Source: Cantharellus purpuraceus
Taxonomy: Eukaryota; Basidiomycota; Agaricomycetes; Cantharellales; Hydnaceae
Direction: 5' to 3'
Length of the DNA stretch: 64,000 nucleotides
Assembly: GCA_025174535.1 (NCBI GenBank)
Contig: JALBUN010000034.1
Coordinates: 766,001 to 830,000 of the forward strand
Part shown: piece after piece, positions 33,988 to 44,929 of the stretch
How the letters are laid out: every line of letters starts with the position of its first letter
Position numbering within the stretch: the stretch's first letter is position 1
Program-made: the position numbers and the translations under genes
The notes under the pieces: generated by a model
Seen by the model: only the letters and a program-made list of their open reading frames with translations
Database searches by the model: none
Told to the model about the DNA's origin: nothing

Positions 33988-34601
33988 TTGGGTAATGCTG
34001 GACATTCACTTTGTAATTTACTGCAGAACGTATTTATTATAGGCAGTATCACATTAGACTATTTGCGACACTTCCATTTATGGTCACGTGACACGTGAAG
34101 GCTTCATGTCCTGTCGCACGAAGCGAACATGTGGAAATACTGTGCATCCTATCGCAAGGCATCTGCAAGACGCCCTGTGAATCACGTCTATTCTGTGTCA
34201 AATGCCAAAAGGCTGTTCGAGAAGCTTCTGGGCGGTCAACTTTCTCCAATGCCTTCCTAATACTGGTACTGGTCATGCATGGATCCACGCCGAATCAACG
34301 CGTGCCGCAGTCAAAGAGATCCGAGTCCATAATTTAGATTAGAACAGTTCTTGCAGAGTCACTGACTGCATCGCTTGATGTGCCTCGCCTTTTTCGTGCC
34401 ACTCTTTGACAATCACAAATCCGATCCAAGTCATTTCACAAGCTGCACTGCTACGCTCGTCCCTCTTTTATTGGCTGCTGCGTCTACTTCTCGGGTTTTA
34501 GCCACCAAGTTTTGCTTTCGATCCTTTCACCTTTCTCTTTTTGCTCTCATTGACGACACCACTGACGTGTACATTGCTTTCCTCAACAAAACCTTTGCTG
34601 C
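33988..34601. other. Intergenic between two DnaJ genes
   Basis: This 614-base tandem spacer should hold the SIS1 3' end and the promoter of the second DnaJ gene. I see no gene, repeat or RNA structure. A pyrimidine-rich stretch at about 34500-34560 precedes the downstream start. Confidence 0.35.
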
Positions 34602-35980
34602 ATGCCTGTCACTACGACCTTCAAAGACTATTACGGTATATTGGATATTAAGAAAACAGCAACAGACGAAGAGATCAAAGCCGCGTACAAAGCATTAGTG
34701 AGTAGCCTTCTATTCCTGTCGACCTGCTCTAAACTATTGTTGATATAGGCTTTACAATGGCACCCCGACCGACATACAAAACGAAAAGAAGAAGCTGGTC
34801 GAAAGTTCATAGAAGTTCGTTTTTTAAGCTTGCCAGGGGATGGTTTGTGGCTTACTTTGACTTCTTCCAGGTTAACGAAGCGTACAAGTTCTTGATGGAC
34901 AAAGGTCGTCGAGAATGGTACGACAACTTCCCTGTCACTGGCGAGAAAGACCGAGGTCGTAATGGCACCGCAAGCAACAAGGGGAATTCCTCCGCTGGCG
35001 GAGGACTCAAAGTTCCACCCGCGACGCCTCATCGAGCCAAGTCGGAATCTGGCATGCGCGATGTCCCAGCAGAGCAGCCTGTCCCCGACCAGGACAAACC
35101 GCGGCCTCGAGCCAAGTCGACAGGCGGTGATCGAGACTTCCAGCCTGAGGCCGAGTGCGCTGTTCCTTATGAGATGTATAGGAACTGATTTGACGATATT
35201 TTCCAGTCTTCGAGAGTTTATCCGCCGAATGTCTAAGCAGGAAAAGCAAACACAAAGCAAAGAACCATCATTGAGGAGTCATAATGCTACCGTGTATGAT
35301 GCTAGTGATTCGGAGGAGCCTTCGATCCAGACCACTGGAATGCAACTTTACACTACGACCGTTGTCACCACTGGTGTACCCTCTGAGTGGATCTTTCCTC
35401 TTCCCCTAACCCTTGAAGAGCTCTCTGAAGGGACAGCTCACCGCTATCGCATCACACGCCACCTTCTCTGTGGGAAGAAGAAGAACATTATGGTGGACAT
35501 TGACGTTGCACCTGGTTGGAAGAAGGGAACGAAGATCAGGTTTGCGGGAGCGGGAAATGAACGACAGGGAGGTGCTCCACAGGATGTTGTATTCATTGTC
35601 GAGGAGATGCCTCACGAGAGGTTTGTGAGGAAGGGCTCGGCACTGGTGACCCGAGTCCAGATCTCACTCTTGGAAGCGCTCACTGGCGAAGGGAGGTCGA
35701 TCTTCATCAAGGATCTTAGCGGAAAGGAGGTTGAGGTCCGTATTCCACCTGGTGTGATCAAGCCTGGCGACGAATGTCGTATTGATGGCGCTGGCATGCC
35801 CATACGAAAACAGGGTAAGCTCCTCGGGCGGGGAGACATGGTGATCCGGTTCGTGCATGCTTTCTTGCAGCCGTATCCTTTAACTTAAGACATCATAACA
35901 TACTCAGGTGGGAGGTAGCGTTCCCTCACAAATTTTCCAAGAAACAAATAAAAGAATTGCGCAATGCCTTGAATGACTGA
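34602..35980 (+). CDS. Divergent SIS1-like DnaJ protein without G/F region
   Basis: A tandem paralogue or relative of SIS1. The J domain reads KDYYGILDIKKTATDEEIKA with an intact HPD (ALQWHPDRH), then VNEAYKFLMDKGRREWYDNF. Where SIS1 has a Gly/Phe region, this protein has about 130 residues rich in Ser, Lys, Arg, Pro and Glu (PPATPHRAKSESGMRD, SKQEKQTQSKEPSL). The C-terminal domains are preserved: FPLPLTLEELSEGTAHRYRI, GWKKGTKIRFAGAGNERQGG, VIKPGDECRIDGAGMPIRKQ, then a final intron to WEVAFPHKFSKKQIKELRN. Intron positions after ALA and before VNEAY resemble those of SIS1. Loss of the G/F region, which in yeast SIS1 controls Hsp70 activation, suggests specialised regulation. Confidence 0.85.
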
Positions 35981-36379
35981 GTCACAAGGACTACATAGGA
36001 CTGGTTCCGTGTTTTTCCTTATATCAATGTCTCGCATACCATCATTATAGCCGACTAGTGACTCGCTCTTTAGAAAGTTTAGAAACTGTATCCCGTTTGT
36101 TTTGTTCTCTTTTTTTCTTCTGGTCGCACACTATGTCTAGCATTATGATGCAGTTCCAGGGAATGCAGCATGAAACCTGTTTGCACTGAGATCATTTGAC
36201 TGGTACATACTCAAAAGGTCCCATATGTTACCATTTTTACGCGTGTAGTCTTTATGACTGAGTTCTGTTATATCAGACTCGTGAAATGAAAGATCCAACT
36301 CGGGTCGTGGTGGTGTAAAGTGATTGGAAAGGTGAGAAATCAGTTGGTATTATGATACTAATTGCAGAGCCTCCCGGAG
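35981..36379. other. Intergenic, upstream of tRNA-Gly
   Basis: About 400 bases with AT-rich and T-tract stretches typical of 3' untranslated and spacer DNA. No coding sequence recognised. Confidence 0.35.
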
Positions 36380-36450
36380 ACTGGGGTGGGGTAGTGGTAA
36401 CCTTAACGCTTCCCAAGCGTTAGCGCCGGGTTCGATTCCCGGTCCCAGTA
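36380..36450 (+). tRNA. tRNA-Gly (anticodon CCC)
   Basis: The 71-base gene folds as a cloverleaf. The acceptor arm is ACTGGGG with TCCCAGT plus discriminator A. The D arm is around GGTAGTGGTAACC. The anticodon stem AACGC/GCGTT encloses the loop TTCCCAA, and the T arm is CCGGG-TTCGATT-CCCGG. The loop gives anticodon CCC, which reads GGG (Gly). The internal B box GGTTCGATTCC is intact, and a T run at about 36457-36475 would stop RNA polymerase III. No intron. The first base pair A-T and the G-T at position 7 are a little unusual. The CCA end is not encoded, as expected in eukaryotes. Confidence 0.9.
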
Positions 36451-36760
36451 GGTTGTGTTTTCCCCCTTTTTGTTACTTCTGTGTAGAGAGCGAGCAAGCT
36501 CATGTAGCCAACTCTTTTAAATGAAATCTGACTAATGCATGTATGTCTGTGAACAAGTGTTCAATTTTATAATAACCGTTATTGCTCCGAATTGTCTAAG
36601 AATGACTATACAATGCTGACCGTGAGACTTGAAGTCATAAGAAACGTCAATTTGTAAACATGTCCTAGAGCCTTTGTAAGGCCAGCTACGTTTGAACTAA
36701 AGCAAAGACTGCTTGATTTTCGCTCGCGTGGTATACTCTAAATTGAGTAGCCGCCCAGAC
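36451..36760. other. Intergenic, tRNA to GTR2
   Basis: About 310 bases of AT-rich spacer. A TATA-like string (GTATACTCTAAATT) at about 36730-36744 lies just before the GTR2 start. No gene seen. Confidence 0.35.
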
Positions 36761-38294
36761 ATGTCGTCCTCGCTTAACGGCGACCATCCAATGTCGTCAA
36801 CGTCACCTGTGCCCAACGTCCCTAACGCAGTGCAAACTAACGGGCAGTCATCTGAAAGCTCTTCTTCTACACCCAAGTCTCTCAATGACTCCTGTCGCGT
36901 CACGAAGGTTCTTGTTGCGGGGTTGCGAAGGTCCAGCTCTACTCATTCGTTTCTTTTGTTCACCCAATGACACCAAGGCGTCATTTTAGAAGTGGAAAGA
37001 CGTCCATGCTTGAGGTCATGTTTAACAACTACCCTGTCAAAGACACTGTCTTCTTGGAACCAACAACAAGAGTGCAGAAAATGCGCACCGAGTGCGTCTT
37101 CAGTGGATTACAGCGTTTGCGCACCTTATACCGAGGCTCTCCAGCTCTGCAATCCCTCTCGAGTTCTGGGACTGTCCTTGGAATACATCCCTGACAAACT
37201 TGCCGTTGCATCTGTTCTCCACGCTCATGTTTGTCATTGACATTCAGGTGCTCCTGGCGTTTGTCTGTTTGTATGCTAGGTTTGCTCATGTATTGGGTGT
37301 ACAGGATAATTTCAACTATTCTATCCCACGGTTGGTAGAGACAGTCGTCGCTGCATGGCGAGCGAACCCAGATGTTAATGTGGAAATATTCGTGCACAAG
37401 GCGGACGTGTTGGCTGATGACTACAAGATAGGTGGGTGGACACGTCACTCACGATGTGTTCTCTAGTATGCAACACCTGCGTGTTGTGTTTGCCTTTCTC
37501 AGAGACGTACCGACATGTCCAACAGCGCGTCTTTGACGAGTTGCAGGACACTGCTATCGAGATCGAGATGTTGCAGCTCCAGTTCCACCTTACATCGATA
37601 TATGACCACTCCGTCTACGAGTCGTTTTCTCAAGTTATTCAGCGCCTGATTGACCCGTTACCGTACCTGGAGGACCTCATGAACGTCTTCTGCGCAGTCA
37701 GTCAGGTGTTTCAATCTACAGGATTCGTCTCATTTGCGTGTCCTGTAGAACTCGCGGCTGTCGAAAGCATTCTTGTTTGACCCACGATCAAGGATATATG
37801 TAGCGACGGATGCGTCTCCAGTCGACGGCGCAACGCATAATCTGTGCTGCGATTACGTGCACATGCTTTCCCGATTTGCACCATTATATCAGTACGTATG
37901 TTCTCACATGGTCCCACATACAATATTTGAATGTGGGTTGAACGATTCCGTAGACAGAGCGCAGAGACTGAAGTCAATGACCCTAGTCGATGGTCCAGTA
38001 GCTCTGTTCGGCTTAACCCAGATACAACGCTGGCATACTGGCAAATCACCAGGTGCGTTTTGCAGAGTACCTGATCTATCCATCCAAGAATCTCGATTGC
38101 GTATCTGACTGATACTTTTGTCGCCTTTTAGTAACCTAGCTCTTGTTGTGCTGCTTCCCTCCGAGACGTATGAGAGCCGACGGGGCCTTGTGGAGTATAA
38201 CCTCGTATTCTTCAAGGAGGGCGTGCAGGAGATTTTGGAAGTGGATGCTGCAGAACGGTGTCGACAGCCAGAGATGCCTGTATCAGGTCGATGA
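36761..38294 (+). CDS. GTR2: Rag-family GTPase GTR2 (RagC/D type)
   Basis: GTR2 forms a heterodimer with GTR1 on the vacuole and signals amino-acid state to TORC1. A Ser/Asn/Pro-rich N-terminus of about 50 residues precedes the P-loop, which is completed across an intron as VLVAGLRRSGKTSMLEVMF. Switch I reads FLEPTTRVQKM. The G3 region is PLEFWDCPWNTSLTNL, the base-recognition motif is EIFVHKADVLADDYKI, and FHLTSIYDHSVYESFSQVIQ matches RagC closely. The C-terminal roadblock-like domain has RIYVATDASPVDGATHNLCC, RNLALVVLLPSETYESRRGL and VEYNLVFFKEGVQEILEV. About seven introns. The G3 box normally keeps a Gly after the Pro (PGQ in yeast and human) but here has Trp, noted separately. Confidence 0.88.
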
Positions 38295-38907
38295 CCCTTG
38301 CCACATCGTGTGTCCCGCGTCGTTTACATAGTAGTACAATACCTTAACCTCCCTGCATTCATGCAATAATACCTCCCTTTACCATAGCTTCATAACTCTG
38401 TCCGAGTTTCACATGTTCAGGTTCTAGACAACATGCGGATAGGCCAAACAACATGGAAAAGCCTGCGTGAATATGCATATAAAATCGCAAACAAAATGAA
38501 AGCCCCTCCGCATATACATTCATCGAATAACTATTGGACTGTCGACTATTGGTGGTGCGCCGTCAACGGACAGATAATATAAAGGCGATACATGTACAGC
38601 GCATGCGCGTAGGGAGTGGACGGAATCCTCTTCCACATAAATCTATAATATAACCCAATCCGAGAAAAGCAGGAAGGTATGATAAATACACAGATGGACA
38701 GGTATCCATCCCTACTTGTTCTCTTCCACCCTCCGTACACAGGGAAGGAGAGATGCGCCCATTTGTATAAGAGGGTAAGTAAACGTTCCGTCAACGTAGG
38801 TTGATAGATTGGCTACTTCAAAAATACATATATGGCTGATTCGCCAGTTATTGATGCATAGTTACGCGTTAATGGTTGACGTAAAGGTCGTTTGGAAGTT
38901 AAATCAT
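38295..38907. other. Convergent intergenic region, GTR2 / G-alpha
   Basis: 613 bases between two stop codons. AT-rich, with several short out-of-frame open stretches and no recognisable gene. It should contain both 3' UTRs. Confidence 0.35.
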
Positions 38908-40928
38908 TCATACAAGTGCCGCATCCTGGCGACGGCGATATTAGCGGGATCAGTAGTGTTCACGATAGGTGCAGCCATACCTTAAGATAACCGCGAAAGA
39001 TGGAGTCTCGCACTAGAAAATCAGCAATGATGTAAGTACATTTTATCGCTGCAATGACGGCAGACTTTGCACGTACCATTGACGATAATTTGCTGCGTGG
39101 CCTTTGTATCCTGCAGCGAGTATGAGAGACGTCACTACCAACATCCGGAGTGGGACTTACGACGACGGAGGTCAGATGAATATACAATACCCGTTTCGCC
39201 TCATTATTCCGCCGATGTACTTGAGCAAAGTGCGCCTTGAAGTAGTTTGTCACTTCCTCGTACTCGTTTGGACGCTCCCCAAATGATGTAATACTGCCAA
39301 AAGCAACGCAATGCAGCAGAGTGATTAACAACGCCATCCCATGTTTATGATGGAGAGTAGAAACACGCACTAGCGTTTTACCCGGATACCCGCGTCCAGC
39401 TTGTTTTTCAAAAGATCCTTCTTGTCTGTGCGTGATAGAATGTTAGCGGGAAGCCGTTCGAAATATGCACCACATACTGAGGAATAACACCATGTGTACA
39501 TTCTTCAGTAGCGGATTGGAACAGATCATGGTGAAGAGCTGCAAGGAATCGTCTATCCGGTTCGTTCTCGCATCCTCATCCAAATACTGCCGTGTGAAAG
39601 AGGTCAAAAACAACGATCCGCAAGCATGTACGATAAAGGACCTGCCTGATCAAAAGCCGAAATTGGGGCGAGAAAAATGATAGCATTGGCGTCGTCGAAA
39701 TATGGCACCCATGTATGACGCTGTTGGAACAAAACGGCATGATGAATGGACACAGACACAGACAAAGCGTAATTGACATACCTGACCACGGGCACCGCCT
39801 ACATCGTACAATAGCCACTTGACAGCCTTCGGACCTAGGGAGATTTCAAACTCGTGCTCTGCGATTCCCATAGTCTGTATGCGGGCCCGCATAATGTCAT
39901 CTGGACGGACAAGGTTTGCTTCTGATAGGAAGACAACAGAACCATGCGGGACTCACCGGTTGACGGTAAATAGTCCATCGTTGCAATGCGGTCAATGTTA
40001 TTGAGGAAACTGGTAAAGGATCAGACGGCAATGGGCCCAACATAGGGGATACGCCTTACAATTCGGCACTGTCGTCCAACCGCAACCGTCTCTTCTTGAC
40101 TATGGCAAGTACAGACTGGTGTTGCCATAGCTCCTTGATGTCCTCCTATGCGCCACATGAGGTAATAATACACACACATGGATACAAAATCCCCCACCTT
40201 GCTTGCTTCCAACATCCTCGCAATAGGGTCCTCAAAGGCAAAAGTACCAGAAACGCTCGCCTTGATGGCATTACGTGCATTGTAGCCTCGACCGTGGCCT
40301 ACCACGCCCCCATCCGACTTGAGACTCGTCTGCCACCCCCTCCGCACAAACACACCGTCCTTGCCACCATTCATCGCCACGCCGCCGCCGCCGCTCAAGC
40401 GCGAGGCCAGGCTCGCCTCCATGCCAACCAAGGGCGATAGACGCAGCTTGAGGTTGGCCAGCTGATGCCGGCATGAGTTATCCACATCCTCTGGCGAGGC
40501 CACTGACGTGTCGAGTGCCTCGAGGAGGAGGCGTATGGACTTGATGATGTTGAGATATACGACGGTGGTCCAGCTGCTGCGTTCGAGATCCAAACTGGCA
40601 GGAGCATGCATGAGCTGAAATCTGCACGATGTGTGTGTAAGTGGTATGATATGGAATGTGGGGTGGTATATTACTGTTTCTGTAAGGTGCTCTTGCCACT
40701 CTCGGCCTGGCCCAATAGGAGTAACTTGACCTCGCCAGCCGCCCTGCGCCTCTTGATCCTCTCGCGTTCGACTCTAATGTCCTCGTCGATGAGGTCTGAT
40801 GCTCTTCTCGCTTCCGTTTCCATGGCAGTCCGATGCTGCCGCTCCTCCTCGGTCTCTGAGTCTGGTGGGCGTATCGCAAATGCAAGGGGATCATCTGCGC
40901 TGTATACGGAGGGGCTGCGGGACCTCAT
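38908..40928 (-). CDS. Large divergent heterotrimeric G-protein alpha subunit
   Basis: The P-loop reads KLLLLGQAESGKSTLQKQF, where the common form is GAGESGKST. The helical domain carries a long Gly/Ser/Arg-rich insertion of about 60 residues (SRLSGGGGVAMNGGKDGVF). Switch I is PDDIMRARIQTMGIAEHEF with Arg and Thr kept. Switch II reads LLYDVGGARGQRHTWVPYFD, with Ala where the catalytic Gln sits (39791-39793). G4 is VLFLNKKDLL and G5 is LTSVVDTKATQQI. The end is VRDSIFRGYLKDAALV. The N-terminus MRSRSPSVYSADDPLAFAI lacks the MGxxxS myristoylation signal of classical subunits. Agaricomycetes carry several large divergent G-alpha paralogues of this kind beside the conserved ones; their roles in mating or nutrient sensing are unclear. 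About eight introns. Confidence 0.87.
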
Positions 40929-42108
40929 TGCGAATAAAATATATCGATAGTGTACGGGAGGAGTGATGAGTAGGGGGGGAGGAGAAAGGACGAGCCACTG
41001 GCTGCTCCGCTAGCAAGGCGACCCACAGAAGTGAATCATGGCCACTATCGGAGCTTGAATCCGTTGTTAGTCCACAATGGGCCGGGTGGTGGCTTCTTGC
41101 ACTGGATCTCGTCCGTGACAACTACATTAAATGCACACTGGCAACAGAGGGCGGCGAGCTGCCCGAATGGTGGTGATCGAAGACGGACGTTTCTTGCAAG
41201 ATGCCATGGCAGAGTCAGCTCTGCGCTTGGTACAACTGATTTCCAAGACAGGGCACGATCAGGATGGGGGGAGGGGATGATCCGGATGACGAAAAGGACA
41301 GGGAGAAAACTTTTTGCATTTACTACAAGTTAGCTAGACAGAATATGTGCTCTCGATGAAACCGCGAGAACGGTGATCAGCCCGGGCTATGGAGAGAAGA
41401 TCACGCAGTGGTTGCGAAGGGGTAAGTCAGCATCTGGCTGGTCACGTGGGGGAGATGCAGGCTCGACCCAGATGCGACCATGGAAATCGTCGTTCGACCC
41501 TGGCGACTTTCCGCCGCCGCCGCCGCACTCAGGATCTGGTCAGGTGTTGTGTGCCAACAGGCAGCCAGGAGCGGATCCAACGCAAGGGATCTCTGCGAGT
41601 GTGCGGACACTGTGCACAGTACCTGGCCCTGAAACCCGCACAAAAGTCTGCTGGAGCCCTCAACGGCAACGACGACGACCGGGGAGGGGCGGAGCTGGTG
41701 AAGTGCTGACGAATGGCGATGACCATGTCTCTGGATCGGAGATTGACAACTTTAGTCTCCGCAACTTCTTCACTCCGCTGATGCACCGCTTTTAGCGCCA
41801 ATTGAGCGCCGGTAACTCAAGCGCCGAACCAATGACGACACGACCCGTCGCTTAAATATGTCCAAATGCGGACATAGCTCTCTTCGGCACATGGAGACCC
41901 CGGGCACCTGGTATATTCACACATTCGCTTCCACGCAGAACCGGACTTGCCAGCCCGGAAGACGCTCCACCAGAGAAGGCGGGAACCCGTCCGGAAGTCG
42001 TCTCTGAATGCGAGCTCGTCGGCTGTCCCGGTGTCGCTTTACAAGCCATTCATTTCAGGCACTTTGGCACATCTATCAATTACACGGCTCAGCGGGCACT
42101 GTTGGCTC
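40929..42108. other. Intergenic between G-alpha start and ACB1 stop
   Basis: 1180 bases. It should carry the G-alpha promoter and the ACB1 3' end. It contains a short GCC-repeat (CCGCCGCCGCCGC, about 41511-41526). Open frames of up to 140 codons exist in both strands but show no domain, no splice logic and low-complexity composition, so I do not call a gene. Confidence 0.35.
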
Positions 42109-42652
42109 CTAAGCGGCGTCCAGCTCAGCCAGATGCTTCTTCGAGTCTTCATCCGCAGACCCTTGCAGGATCTGTGCGCATAGAGTCAATACCCGCCGCT
42201 GGTTCATCTTCTGCCGCCCGTACCTCGACCAGTTTCTCCACATATGCCTTGGCTGCGTCCTCCTTGGACATGCCCTTCACCTTGTTCCATGCATCCCTAC
42301 GGTTCCCCCCCCCCCCCCGCCCGGTAAGCATGGCGCGGCAGCTGCAGCGTGTCCACCCACCATTTGGCTTTGCCAACAAAGTCCAGCATTCCCGGACGAG
42401 TCGTGTTCACATCCCCAATCGTGGCTGGGGGGTGCCAGGGTCAGAACGACAGGCGGATCACGGAGATGCATGACACACCCTGTTTGTAGTGCGCGTAAAA
42501 CTATTGCAGTAGATGCCATCAGTCAGGCAGTGTTTTCGGAGCTCTTAATGGGGACGACGTACGAAGAGCTTGTCGTCTTGGCTGGGTTGGACTGGGCCCT
42601 CTTTGGGGAGCCCCTGAACGATGGCGACAGCCTTGTCAAACTTTGAAGACAT
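42109..42652 (-). CDS. ACB1: Acyl-CoA-binding protein
   Basis: ACB1 binds long-chain acyl-CoA esters in the cytosol and delivers them to lipid synthesis. Five exons give about 105 residues: [70 protein letters not shown] and [20 protein letters not shown], ending [10 protein letters not shown]. The acyl-CoA ligands YKQAT and KWDAW are intact. An intron (between KAKW and DAWNK) contains a run of 14 C on the plus strand at 42305-42318. The next intron joins LVE to [12 protein letters not shown] and is needed for the normal C-terminus; reading through it gives an unrelated short tail. Confidence 0.93.
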
Positions 42653-43058
42653 TGTGTGTATTGCAAATAGTGGGTGATGATAGCAGGGGTGTGGTGGCCT
42701 TGCTCTCCGAAACGACTGGGGTTATATCTGCGATGCCATCAGATCCCGCAACTTGCCGATGCACTCTGCCCCCCCCCCCAAAGGCCCAGTGCAAGCTCGC
42801 TGTTGCACCGGCACTTGTATAGTAGTCGCTGTACGGACATGAGCCGCAAGTTTGTTTGGGTGACCATGACCGAGTGAGGCTCAATTGTCTGAAACAGGAA
42901 CGGATAGGCGTTTCGTATCTACGCTCCAAACATATCCTAGAGGCACAAAATAGTCCCTCACAATAGCTGCAAACGCAGAAGGCGTCGGCGGCTCGTCCCC
43001 GGCTGTCATTCGAACTCAGTCCAAGTTCGCAGCTTCCCCCGTTTGAGCAGCCGCCACG
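42653..43058. promoter_or_regulatory. Divergent intergenic region, ACB1 / PH protein
   Basis: 406 bases between oppositely directed start codons. A run of C at about 42769-42779 is the only simple feature. No gene seen. Confidence 0.35.
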
Positions 43059-44586
43059 ATGACTACGATGAACGTCAAGGCCGCAATACCGCCGCCTTCC
43101 CCGCAAGAAATTCACAGAAAACTGTCCGTTCACGCCAAACCAAAGGTCAGCTCTGCAGCTTTTCGGCGTTCTGACAGGCGCTGAGGGACCCTCTCCCGCA
43201 GAAACAGAGTGTATCCCCCGGAGCATTGTCTGGCACAGAGTCGGATTCGGACTCACAGCTGGCCGCCTCTGAAGCGGGCTTGCCCCTCGCTCACGGCTCT
43301 GGCGGCGCATCTGCCTATGCATCAGGCTCGCAGCACCCTCTGCAGTCCATCGCAGAGCGCAGATCCGGGAGCGGCGACGAGTCGGATGAGGACGAGGACG
43401 ACGAGGGCGAGTGGCGCATGGCTGACAAGTCCAAGTCACGGAACGAGGAGGAATGCGTTGTGAAATCCGGCTACCTATGGAAGAAAGGATCCAGACGAAA
43501 GGTATATTGTTACACCTCGCTTCCTAACTACTAACGCCGACACTGCAACGCTAGACATGGAAGAAGCGCTGGTTTGTGCTGCGGTCGCCGCACCTGGCGT
43601 ACTACAAGACATCTGCTGAATATCAACTGTTGCGTCTGCTGGACGTCAACGAGGTGCACTCGGTGACGCCGGTCTCCCTCAAACGACACAGCAACACATT
43701 CGGACTTGTTCTGCCGACACGTACATTCTATCTGCAGGCCGAAACCGAGGAGCAAGTACTGGCGTGGGTGAGAGCACTCAATGACGTCCGCGAGCGCCTG
43801 CAGCATACTGCCAACATCACGCCCGTGCCGACGCCGCCGATCGCCATCCCTGCGAGGGCTGTGGCTGGGCCGGCATCACCTGTCACACCCAGTCCTCCCA
43901 ACCAGCCCATCACGAGTAGCGACGAAGAGGATGTATCGCCGCAGACGTACGTGCCATCGTCTCCGGGAGCTGCCAAGGGACTGTTGCCAGCAAAAGGGCT
44001 GGGGACGCCTGTGGCGAACGACCCCACAAAAGTGATTCTATCGGGTTATCTAATGAAATGCGGGAAGCGCAAGTCGTGGAGGAAGCGATGGTTCGTGTTG
44101 ACGGGTGAAAAGCTAGTATACTGCAGCAATCATATGGTACGTCGTCCCAGTCTGCTTGCAGAGACAGTCGAGTAACGATATGTTCAGGACAATAAGCATC
44201 AACGACAAATCCCGCTGGCGCAGATCCTGGACGCGATGGAGTACGAGATGCCGACGCAGCGGCACGGAGCGAGTGCGCAGACGCCGCCAACGGTGGTCCC
44301 GATCCACGCGCTGGACGAACTTGCGGACGCACATCACGGGCACGCGGAGAACCACACGTTCAAGATTGTGACGACCAAGCGCAGCATTCTGCTGTGTGCG
44401 CCGAGCGAGGAGGAGGAGATCAGATGGCTGAGTGCGGTGCGTGCGCTGATTGCGCGCAGAACGGGGGCGGGCAGCGGGGCGACGACAACGACAGCGACGA
44501 CGACGACGGGAAAGGGGACGGGTCGGAGGAGGAGTATCAGCACAGGGCTTGTTGCGGCAGTGGAGGAGGTAGTGACGAGTAGATAG
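43059..44586 (+). CDS. Tandem PH-domain protein
   Basis: Four exons encode about 425 residues with two pleckstrin-homology domains. After an acidic and Ser-rich start (IAERRSGSGDESDEDEDDEG) the first PH domain begins VVKSGYLWKKGSRRK/TWKKRWFVLRSPHLAYY and ends TEEQVLAWVRALNDVRERL. After a Pro/Ser-rich linker the second begins VILSGYLMKCGKRKSWRKRW, is joined by an intron after SNHM, and ends SEEEEIRWLSAVRALIARR. Both have the basic K-x(n)-KxRWFVL strand that often binds phosphoinositides. The layout recalls TAPP-type adaptors and likely places the protein at a membrane. The C-terminus is a Thr/Gly-rich low-complexity tail. A linker intron at about 43502-43554 joins RRK to TWKK. Confidence 0.85.
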
Positions 44587-44929
44587 TGATGTACCGCGGT
44601 GCCCTCGGGTGTGGCGGGACCCCGGGCGTTTATATGAAAGCCGGAATACTTGAAAATCGCGTGAAACAGCTGAGTCATTCGGAGGTTCAGGGGTGGCCGG
44701 AGTCAGCGCTGACAACTCGGCCGAGTTGGGGCCTTTGTTTGGCGCGCCACGGGGAACGCCGAAGCGGAGAATGAAAAAGGAGTGTAAGGAATTGGGCGCT
44801 ATTTAGAGTGAACGGAGGCTTCCCCCCTGCTTCGCCTCCGTCTCTCCTCTTCGCCCCCCCCCCAACACCCTCTCCCTTCCCCGCGCTAATCACACGTGTC
44901 GTCGTCGCCGTCTGCCTCAACGACAAACC
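44587..44929. promoter_or_regulatory. Intergenic upstream of first Zn2Cys6 gene
   Basis: 343 bases with a pyrimidine-rich tract containing a C run just before 44880, typical of fungal core promoters. No gene seen. Confidence 0.35.

Noticed and set aside
41373..41795. A 140-codon open frame upstream of the G-alpha gene
   Set aside because: Pro/Arg/Gly-rich with no domain, no neighbouring exons and no codon pattern like nearby genes.
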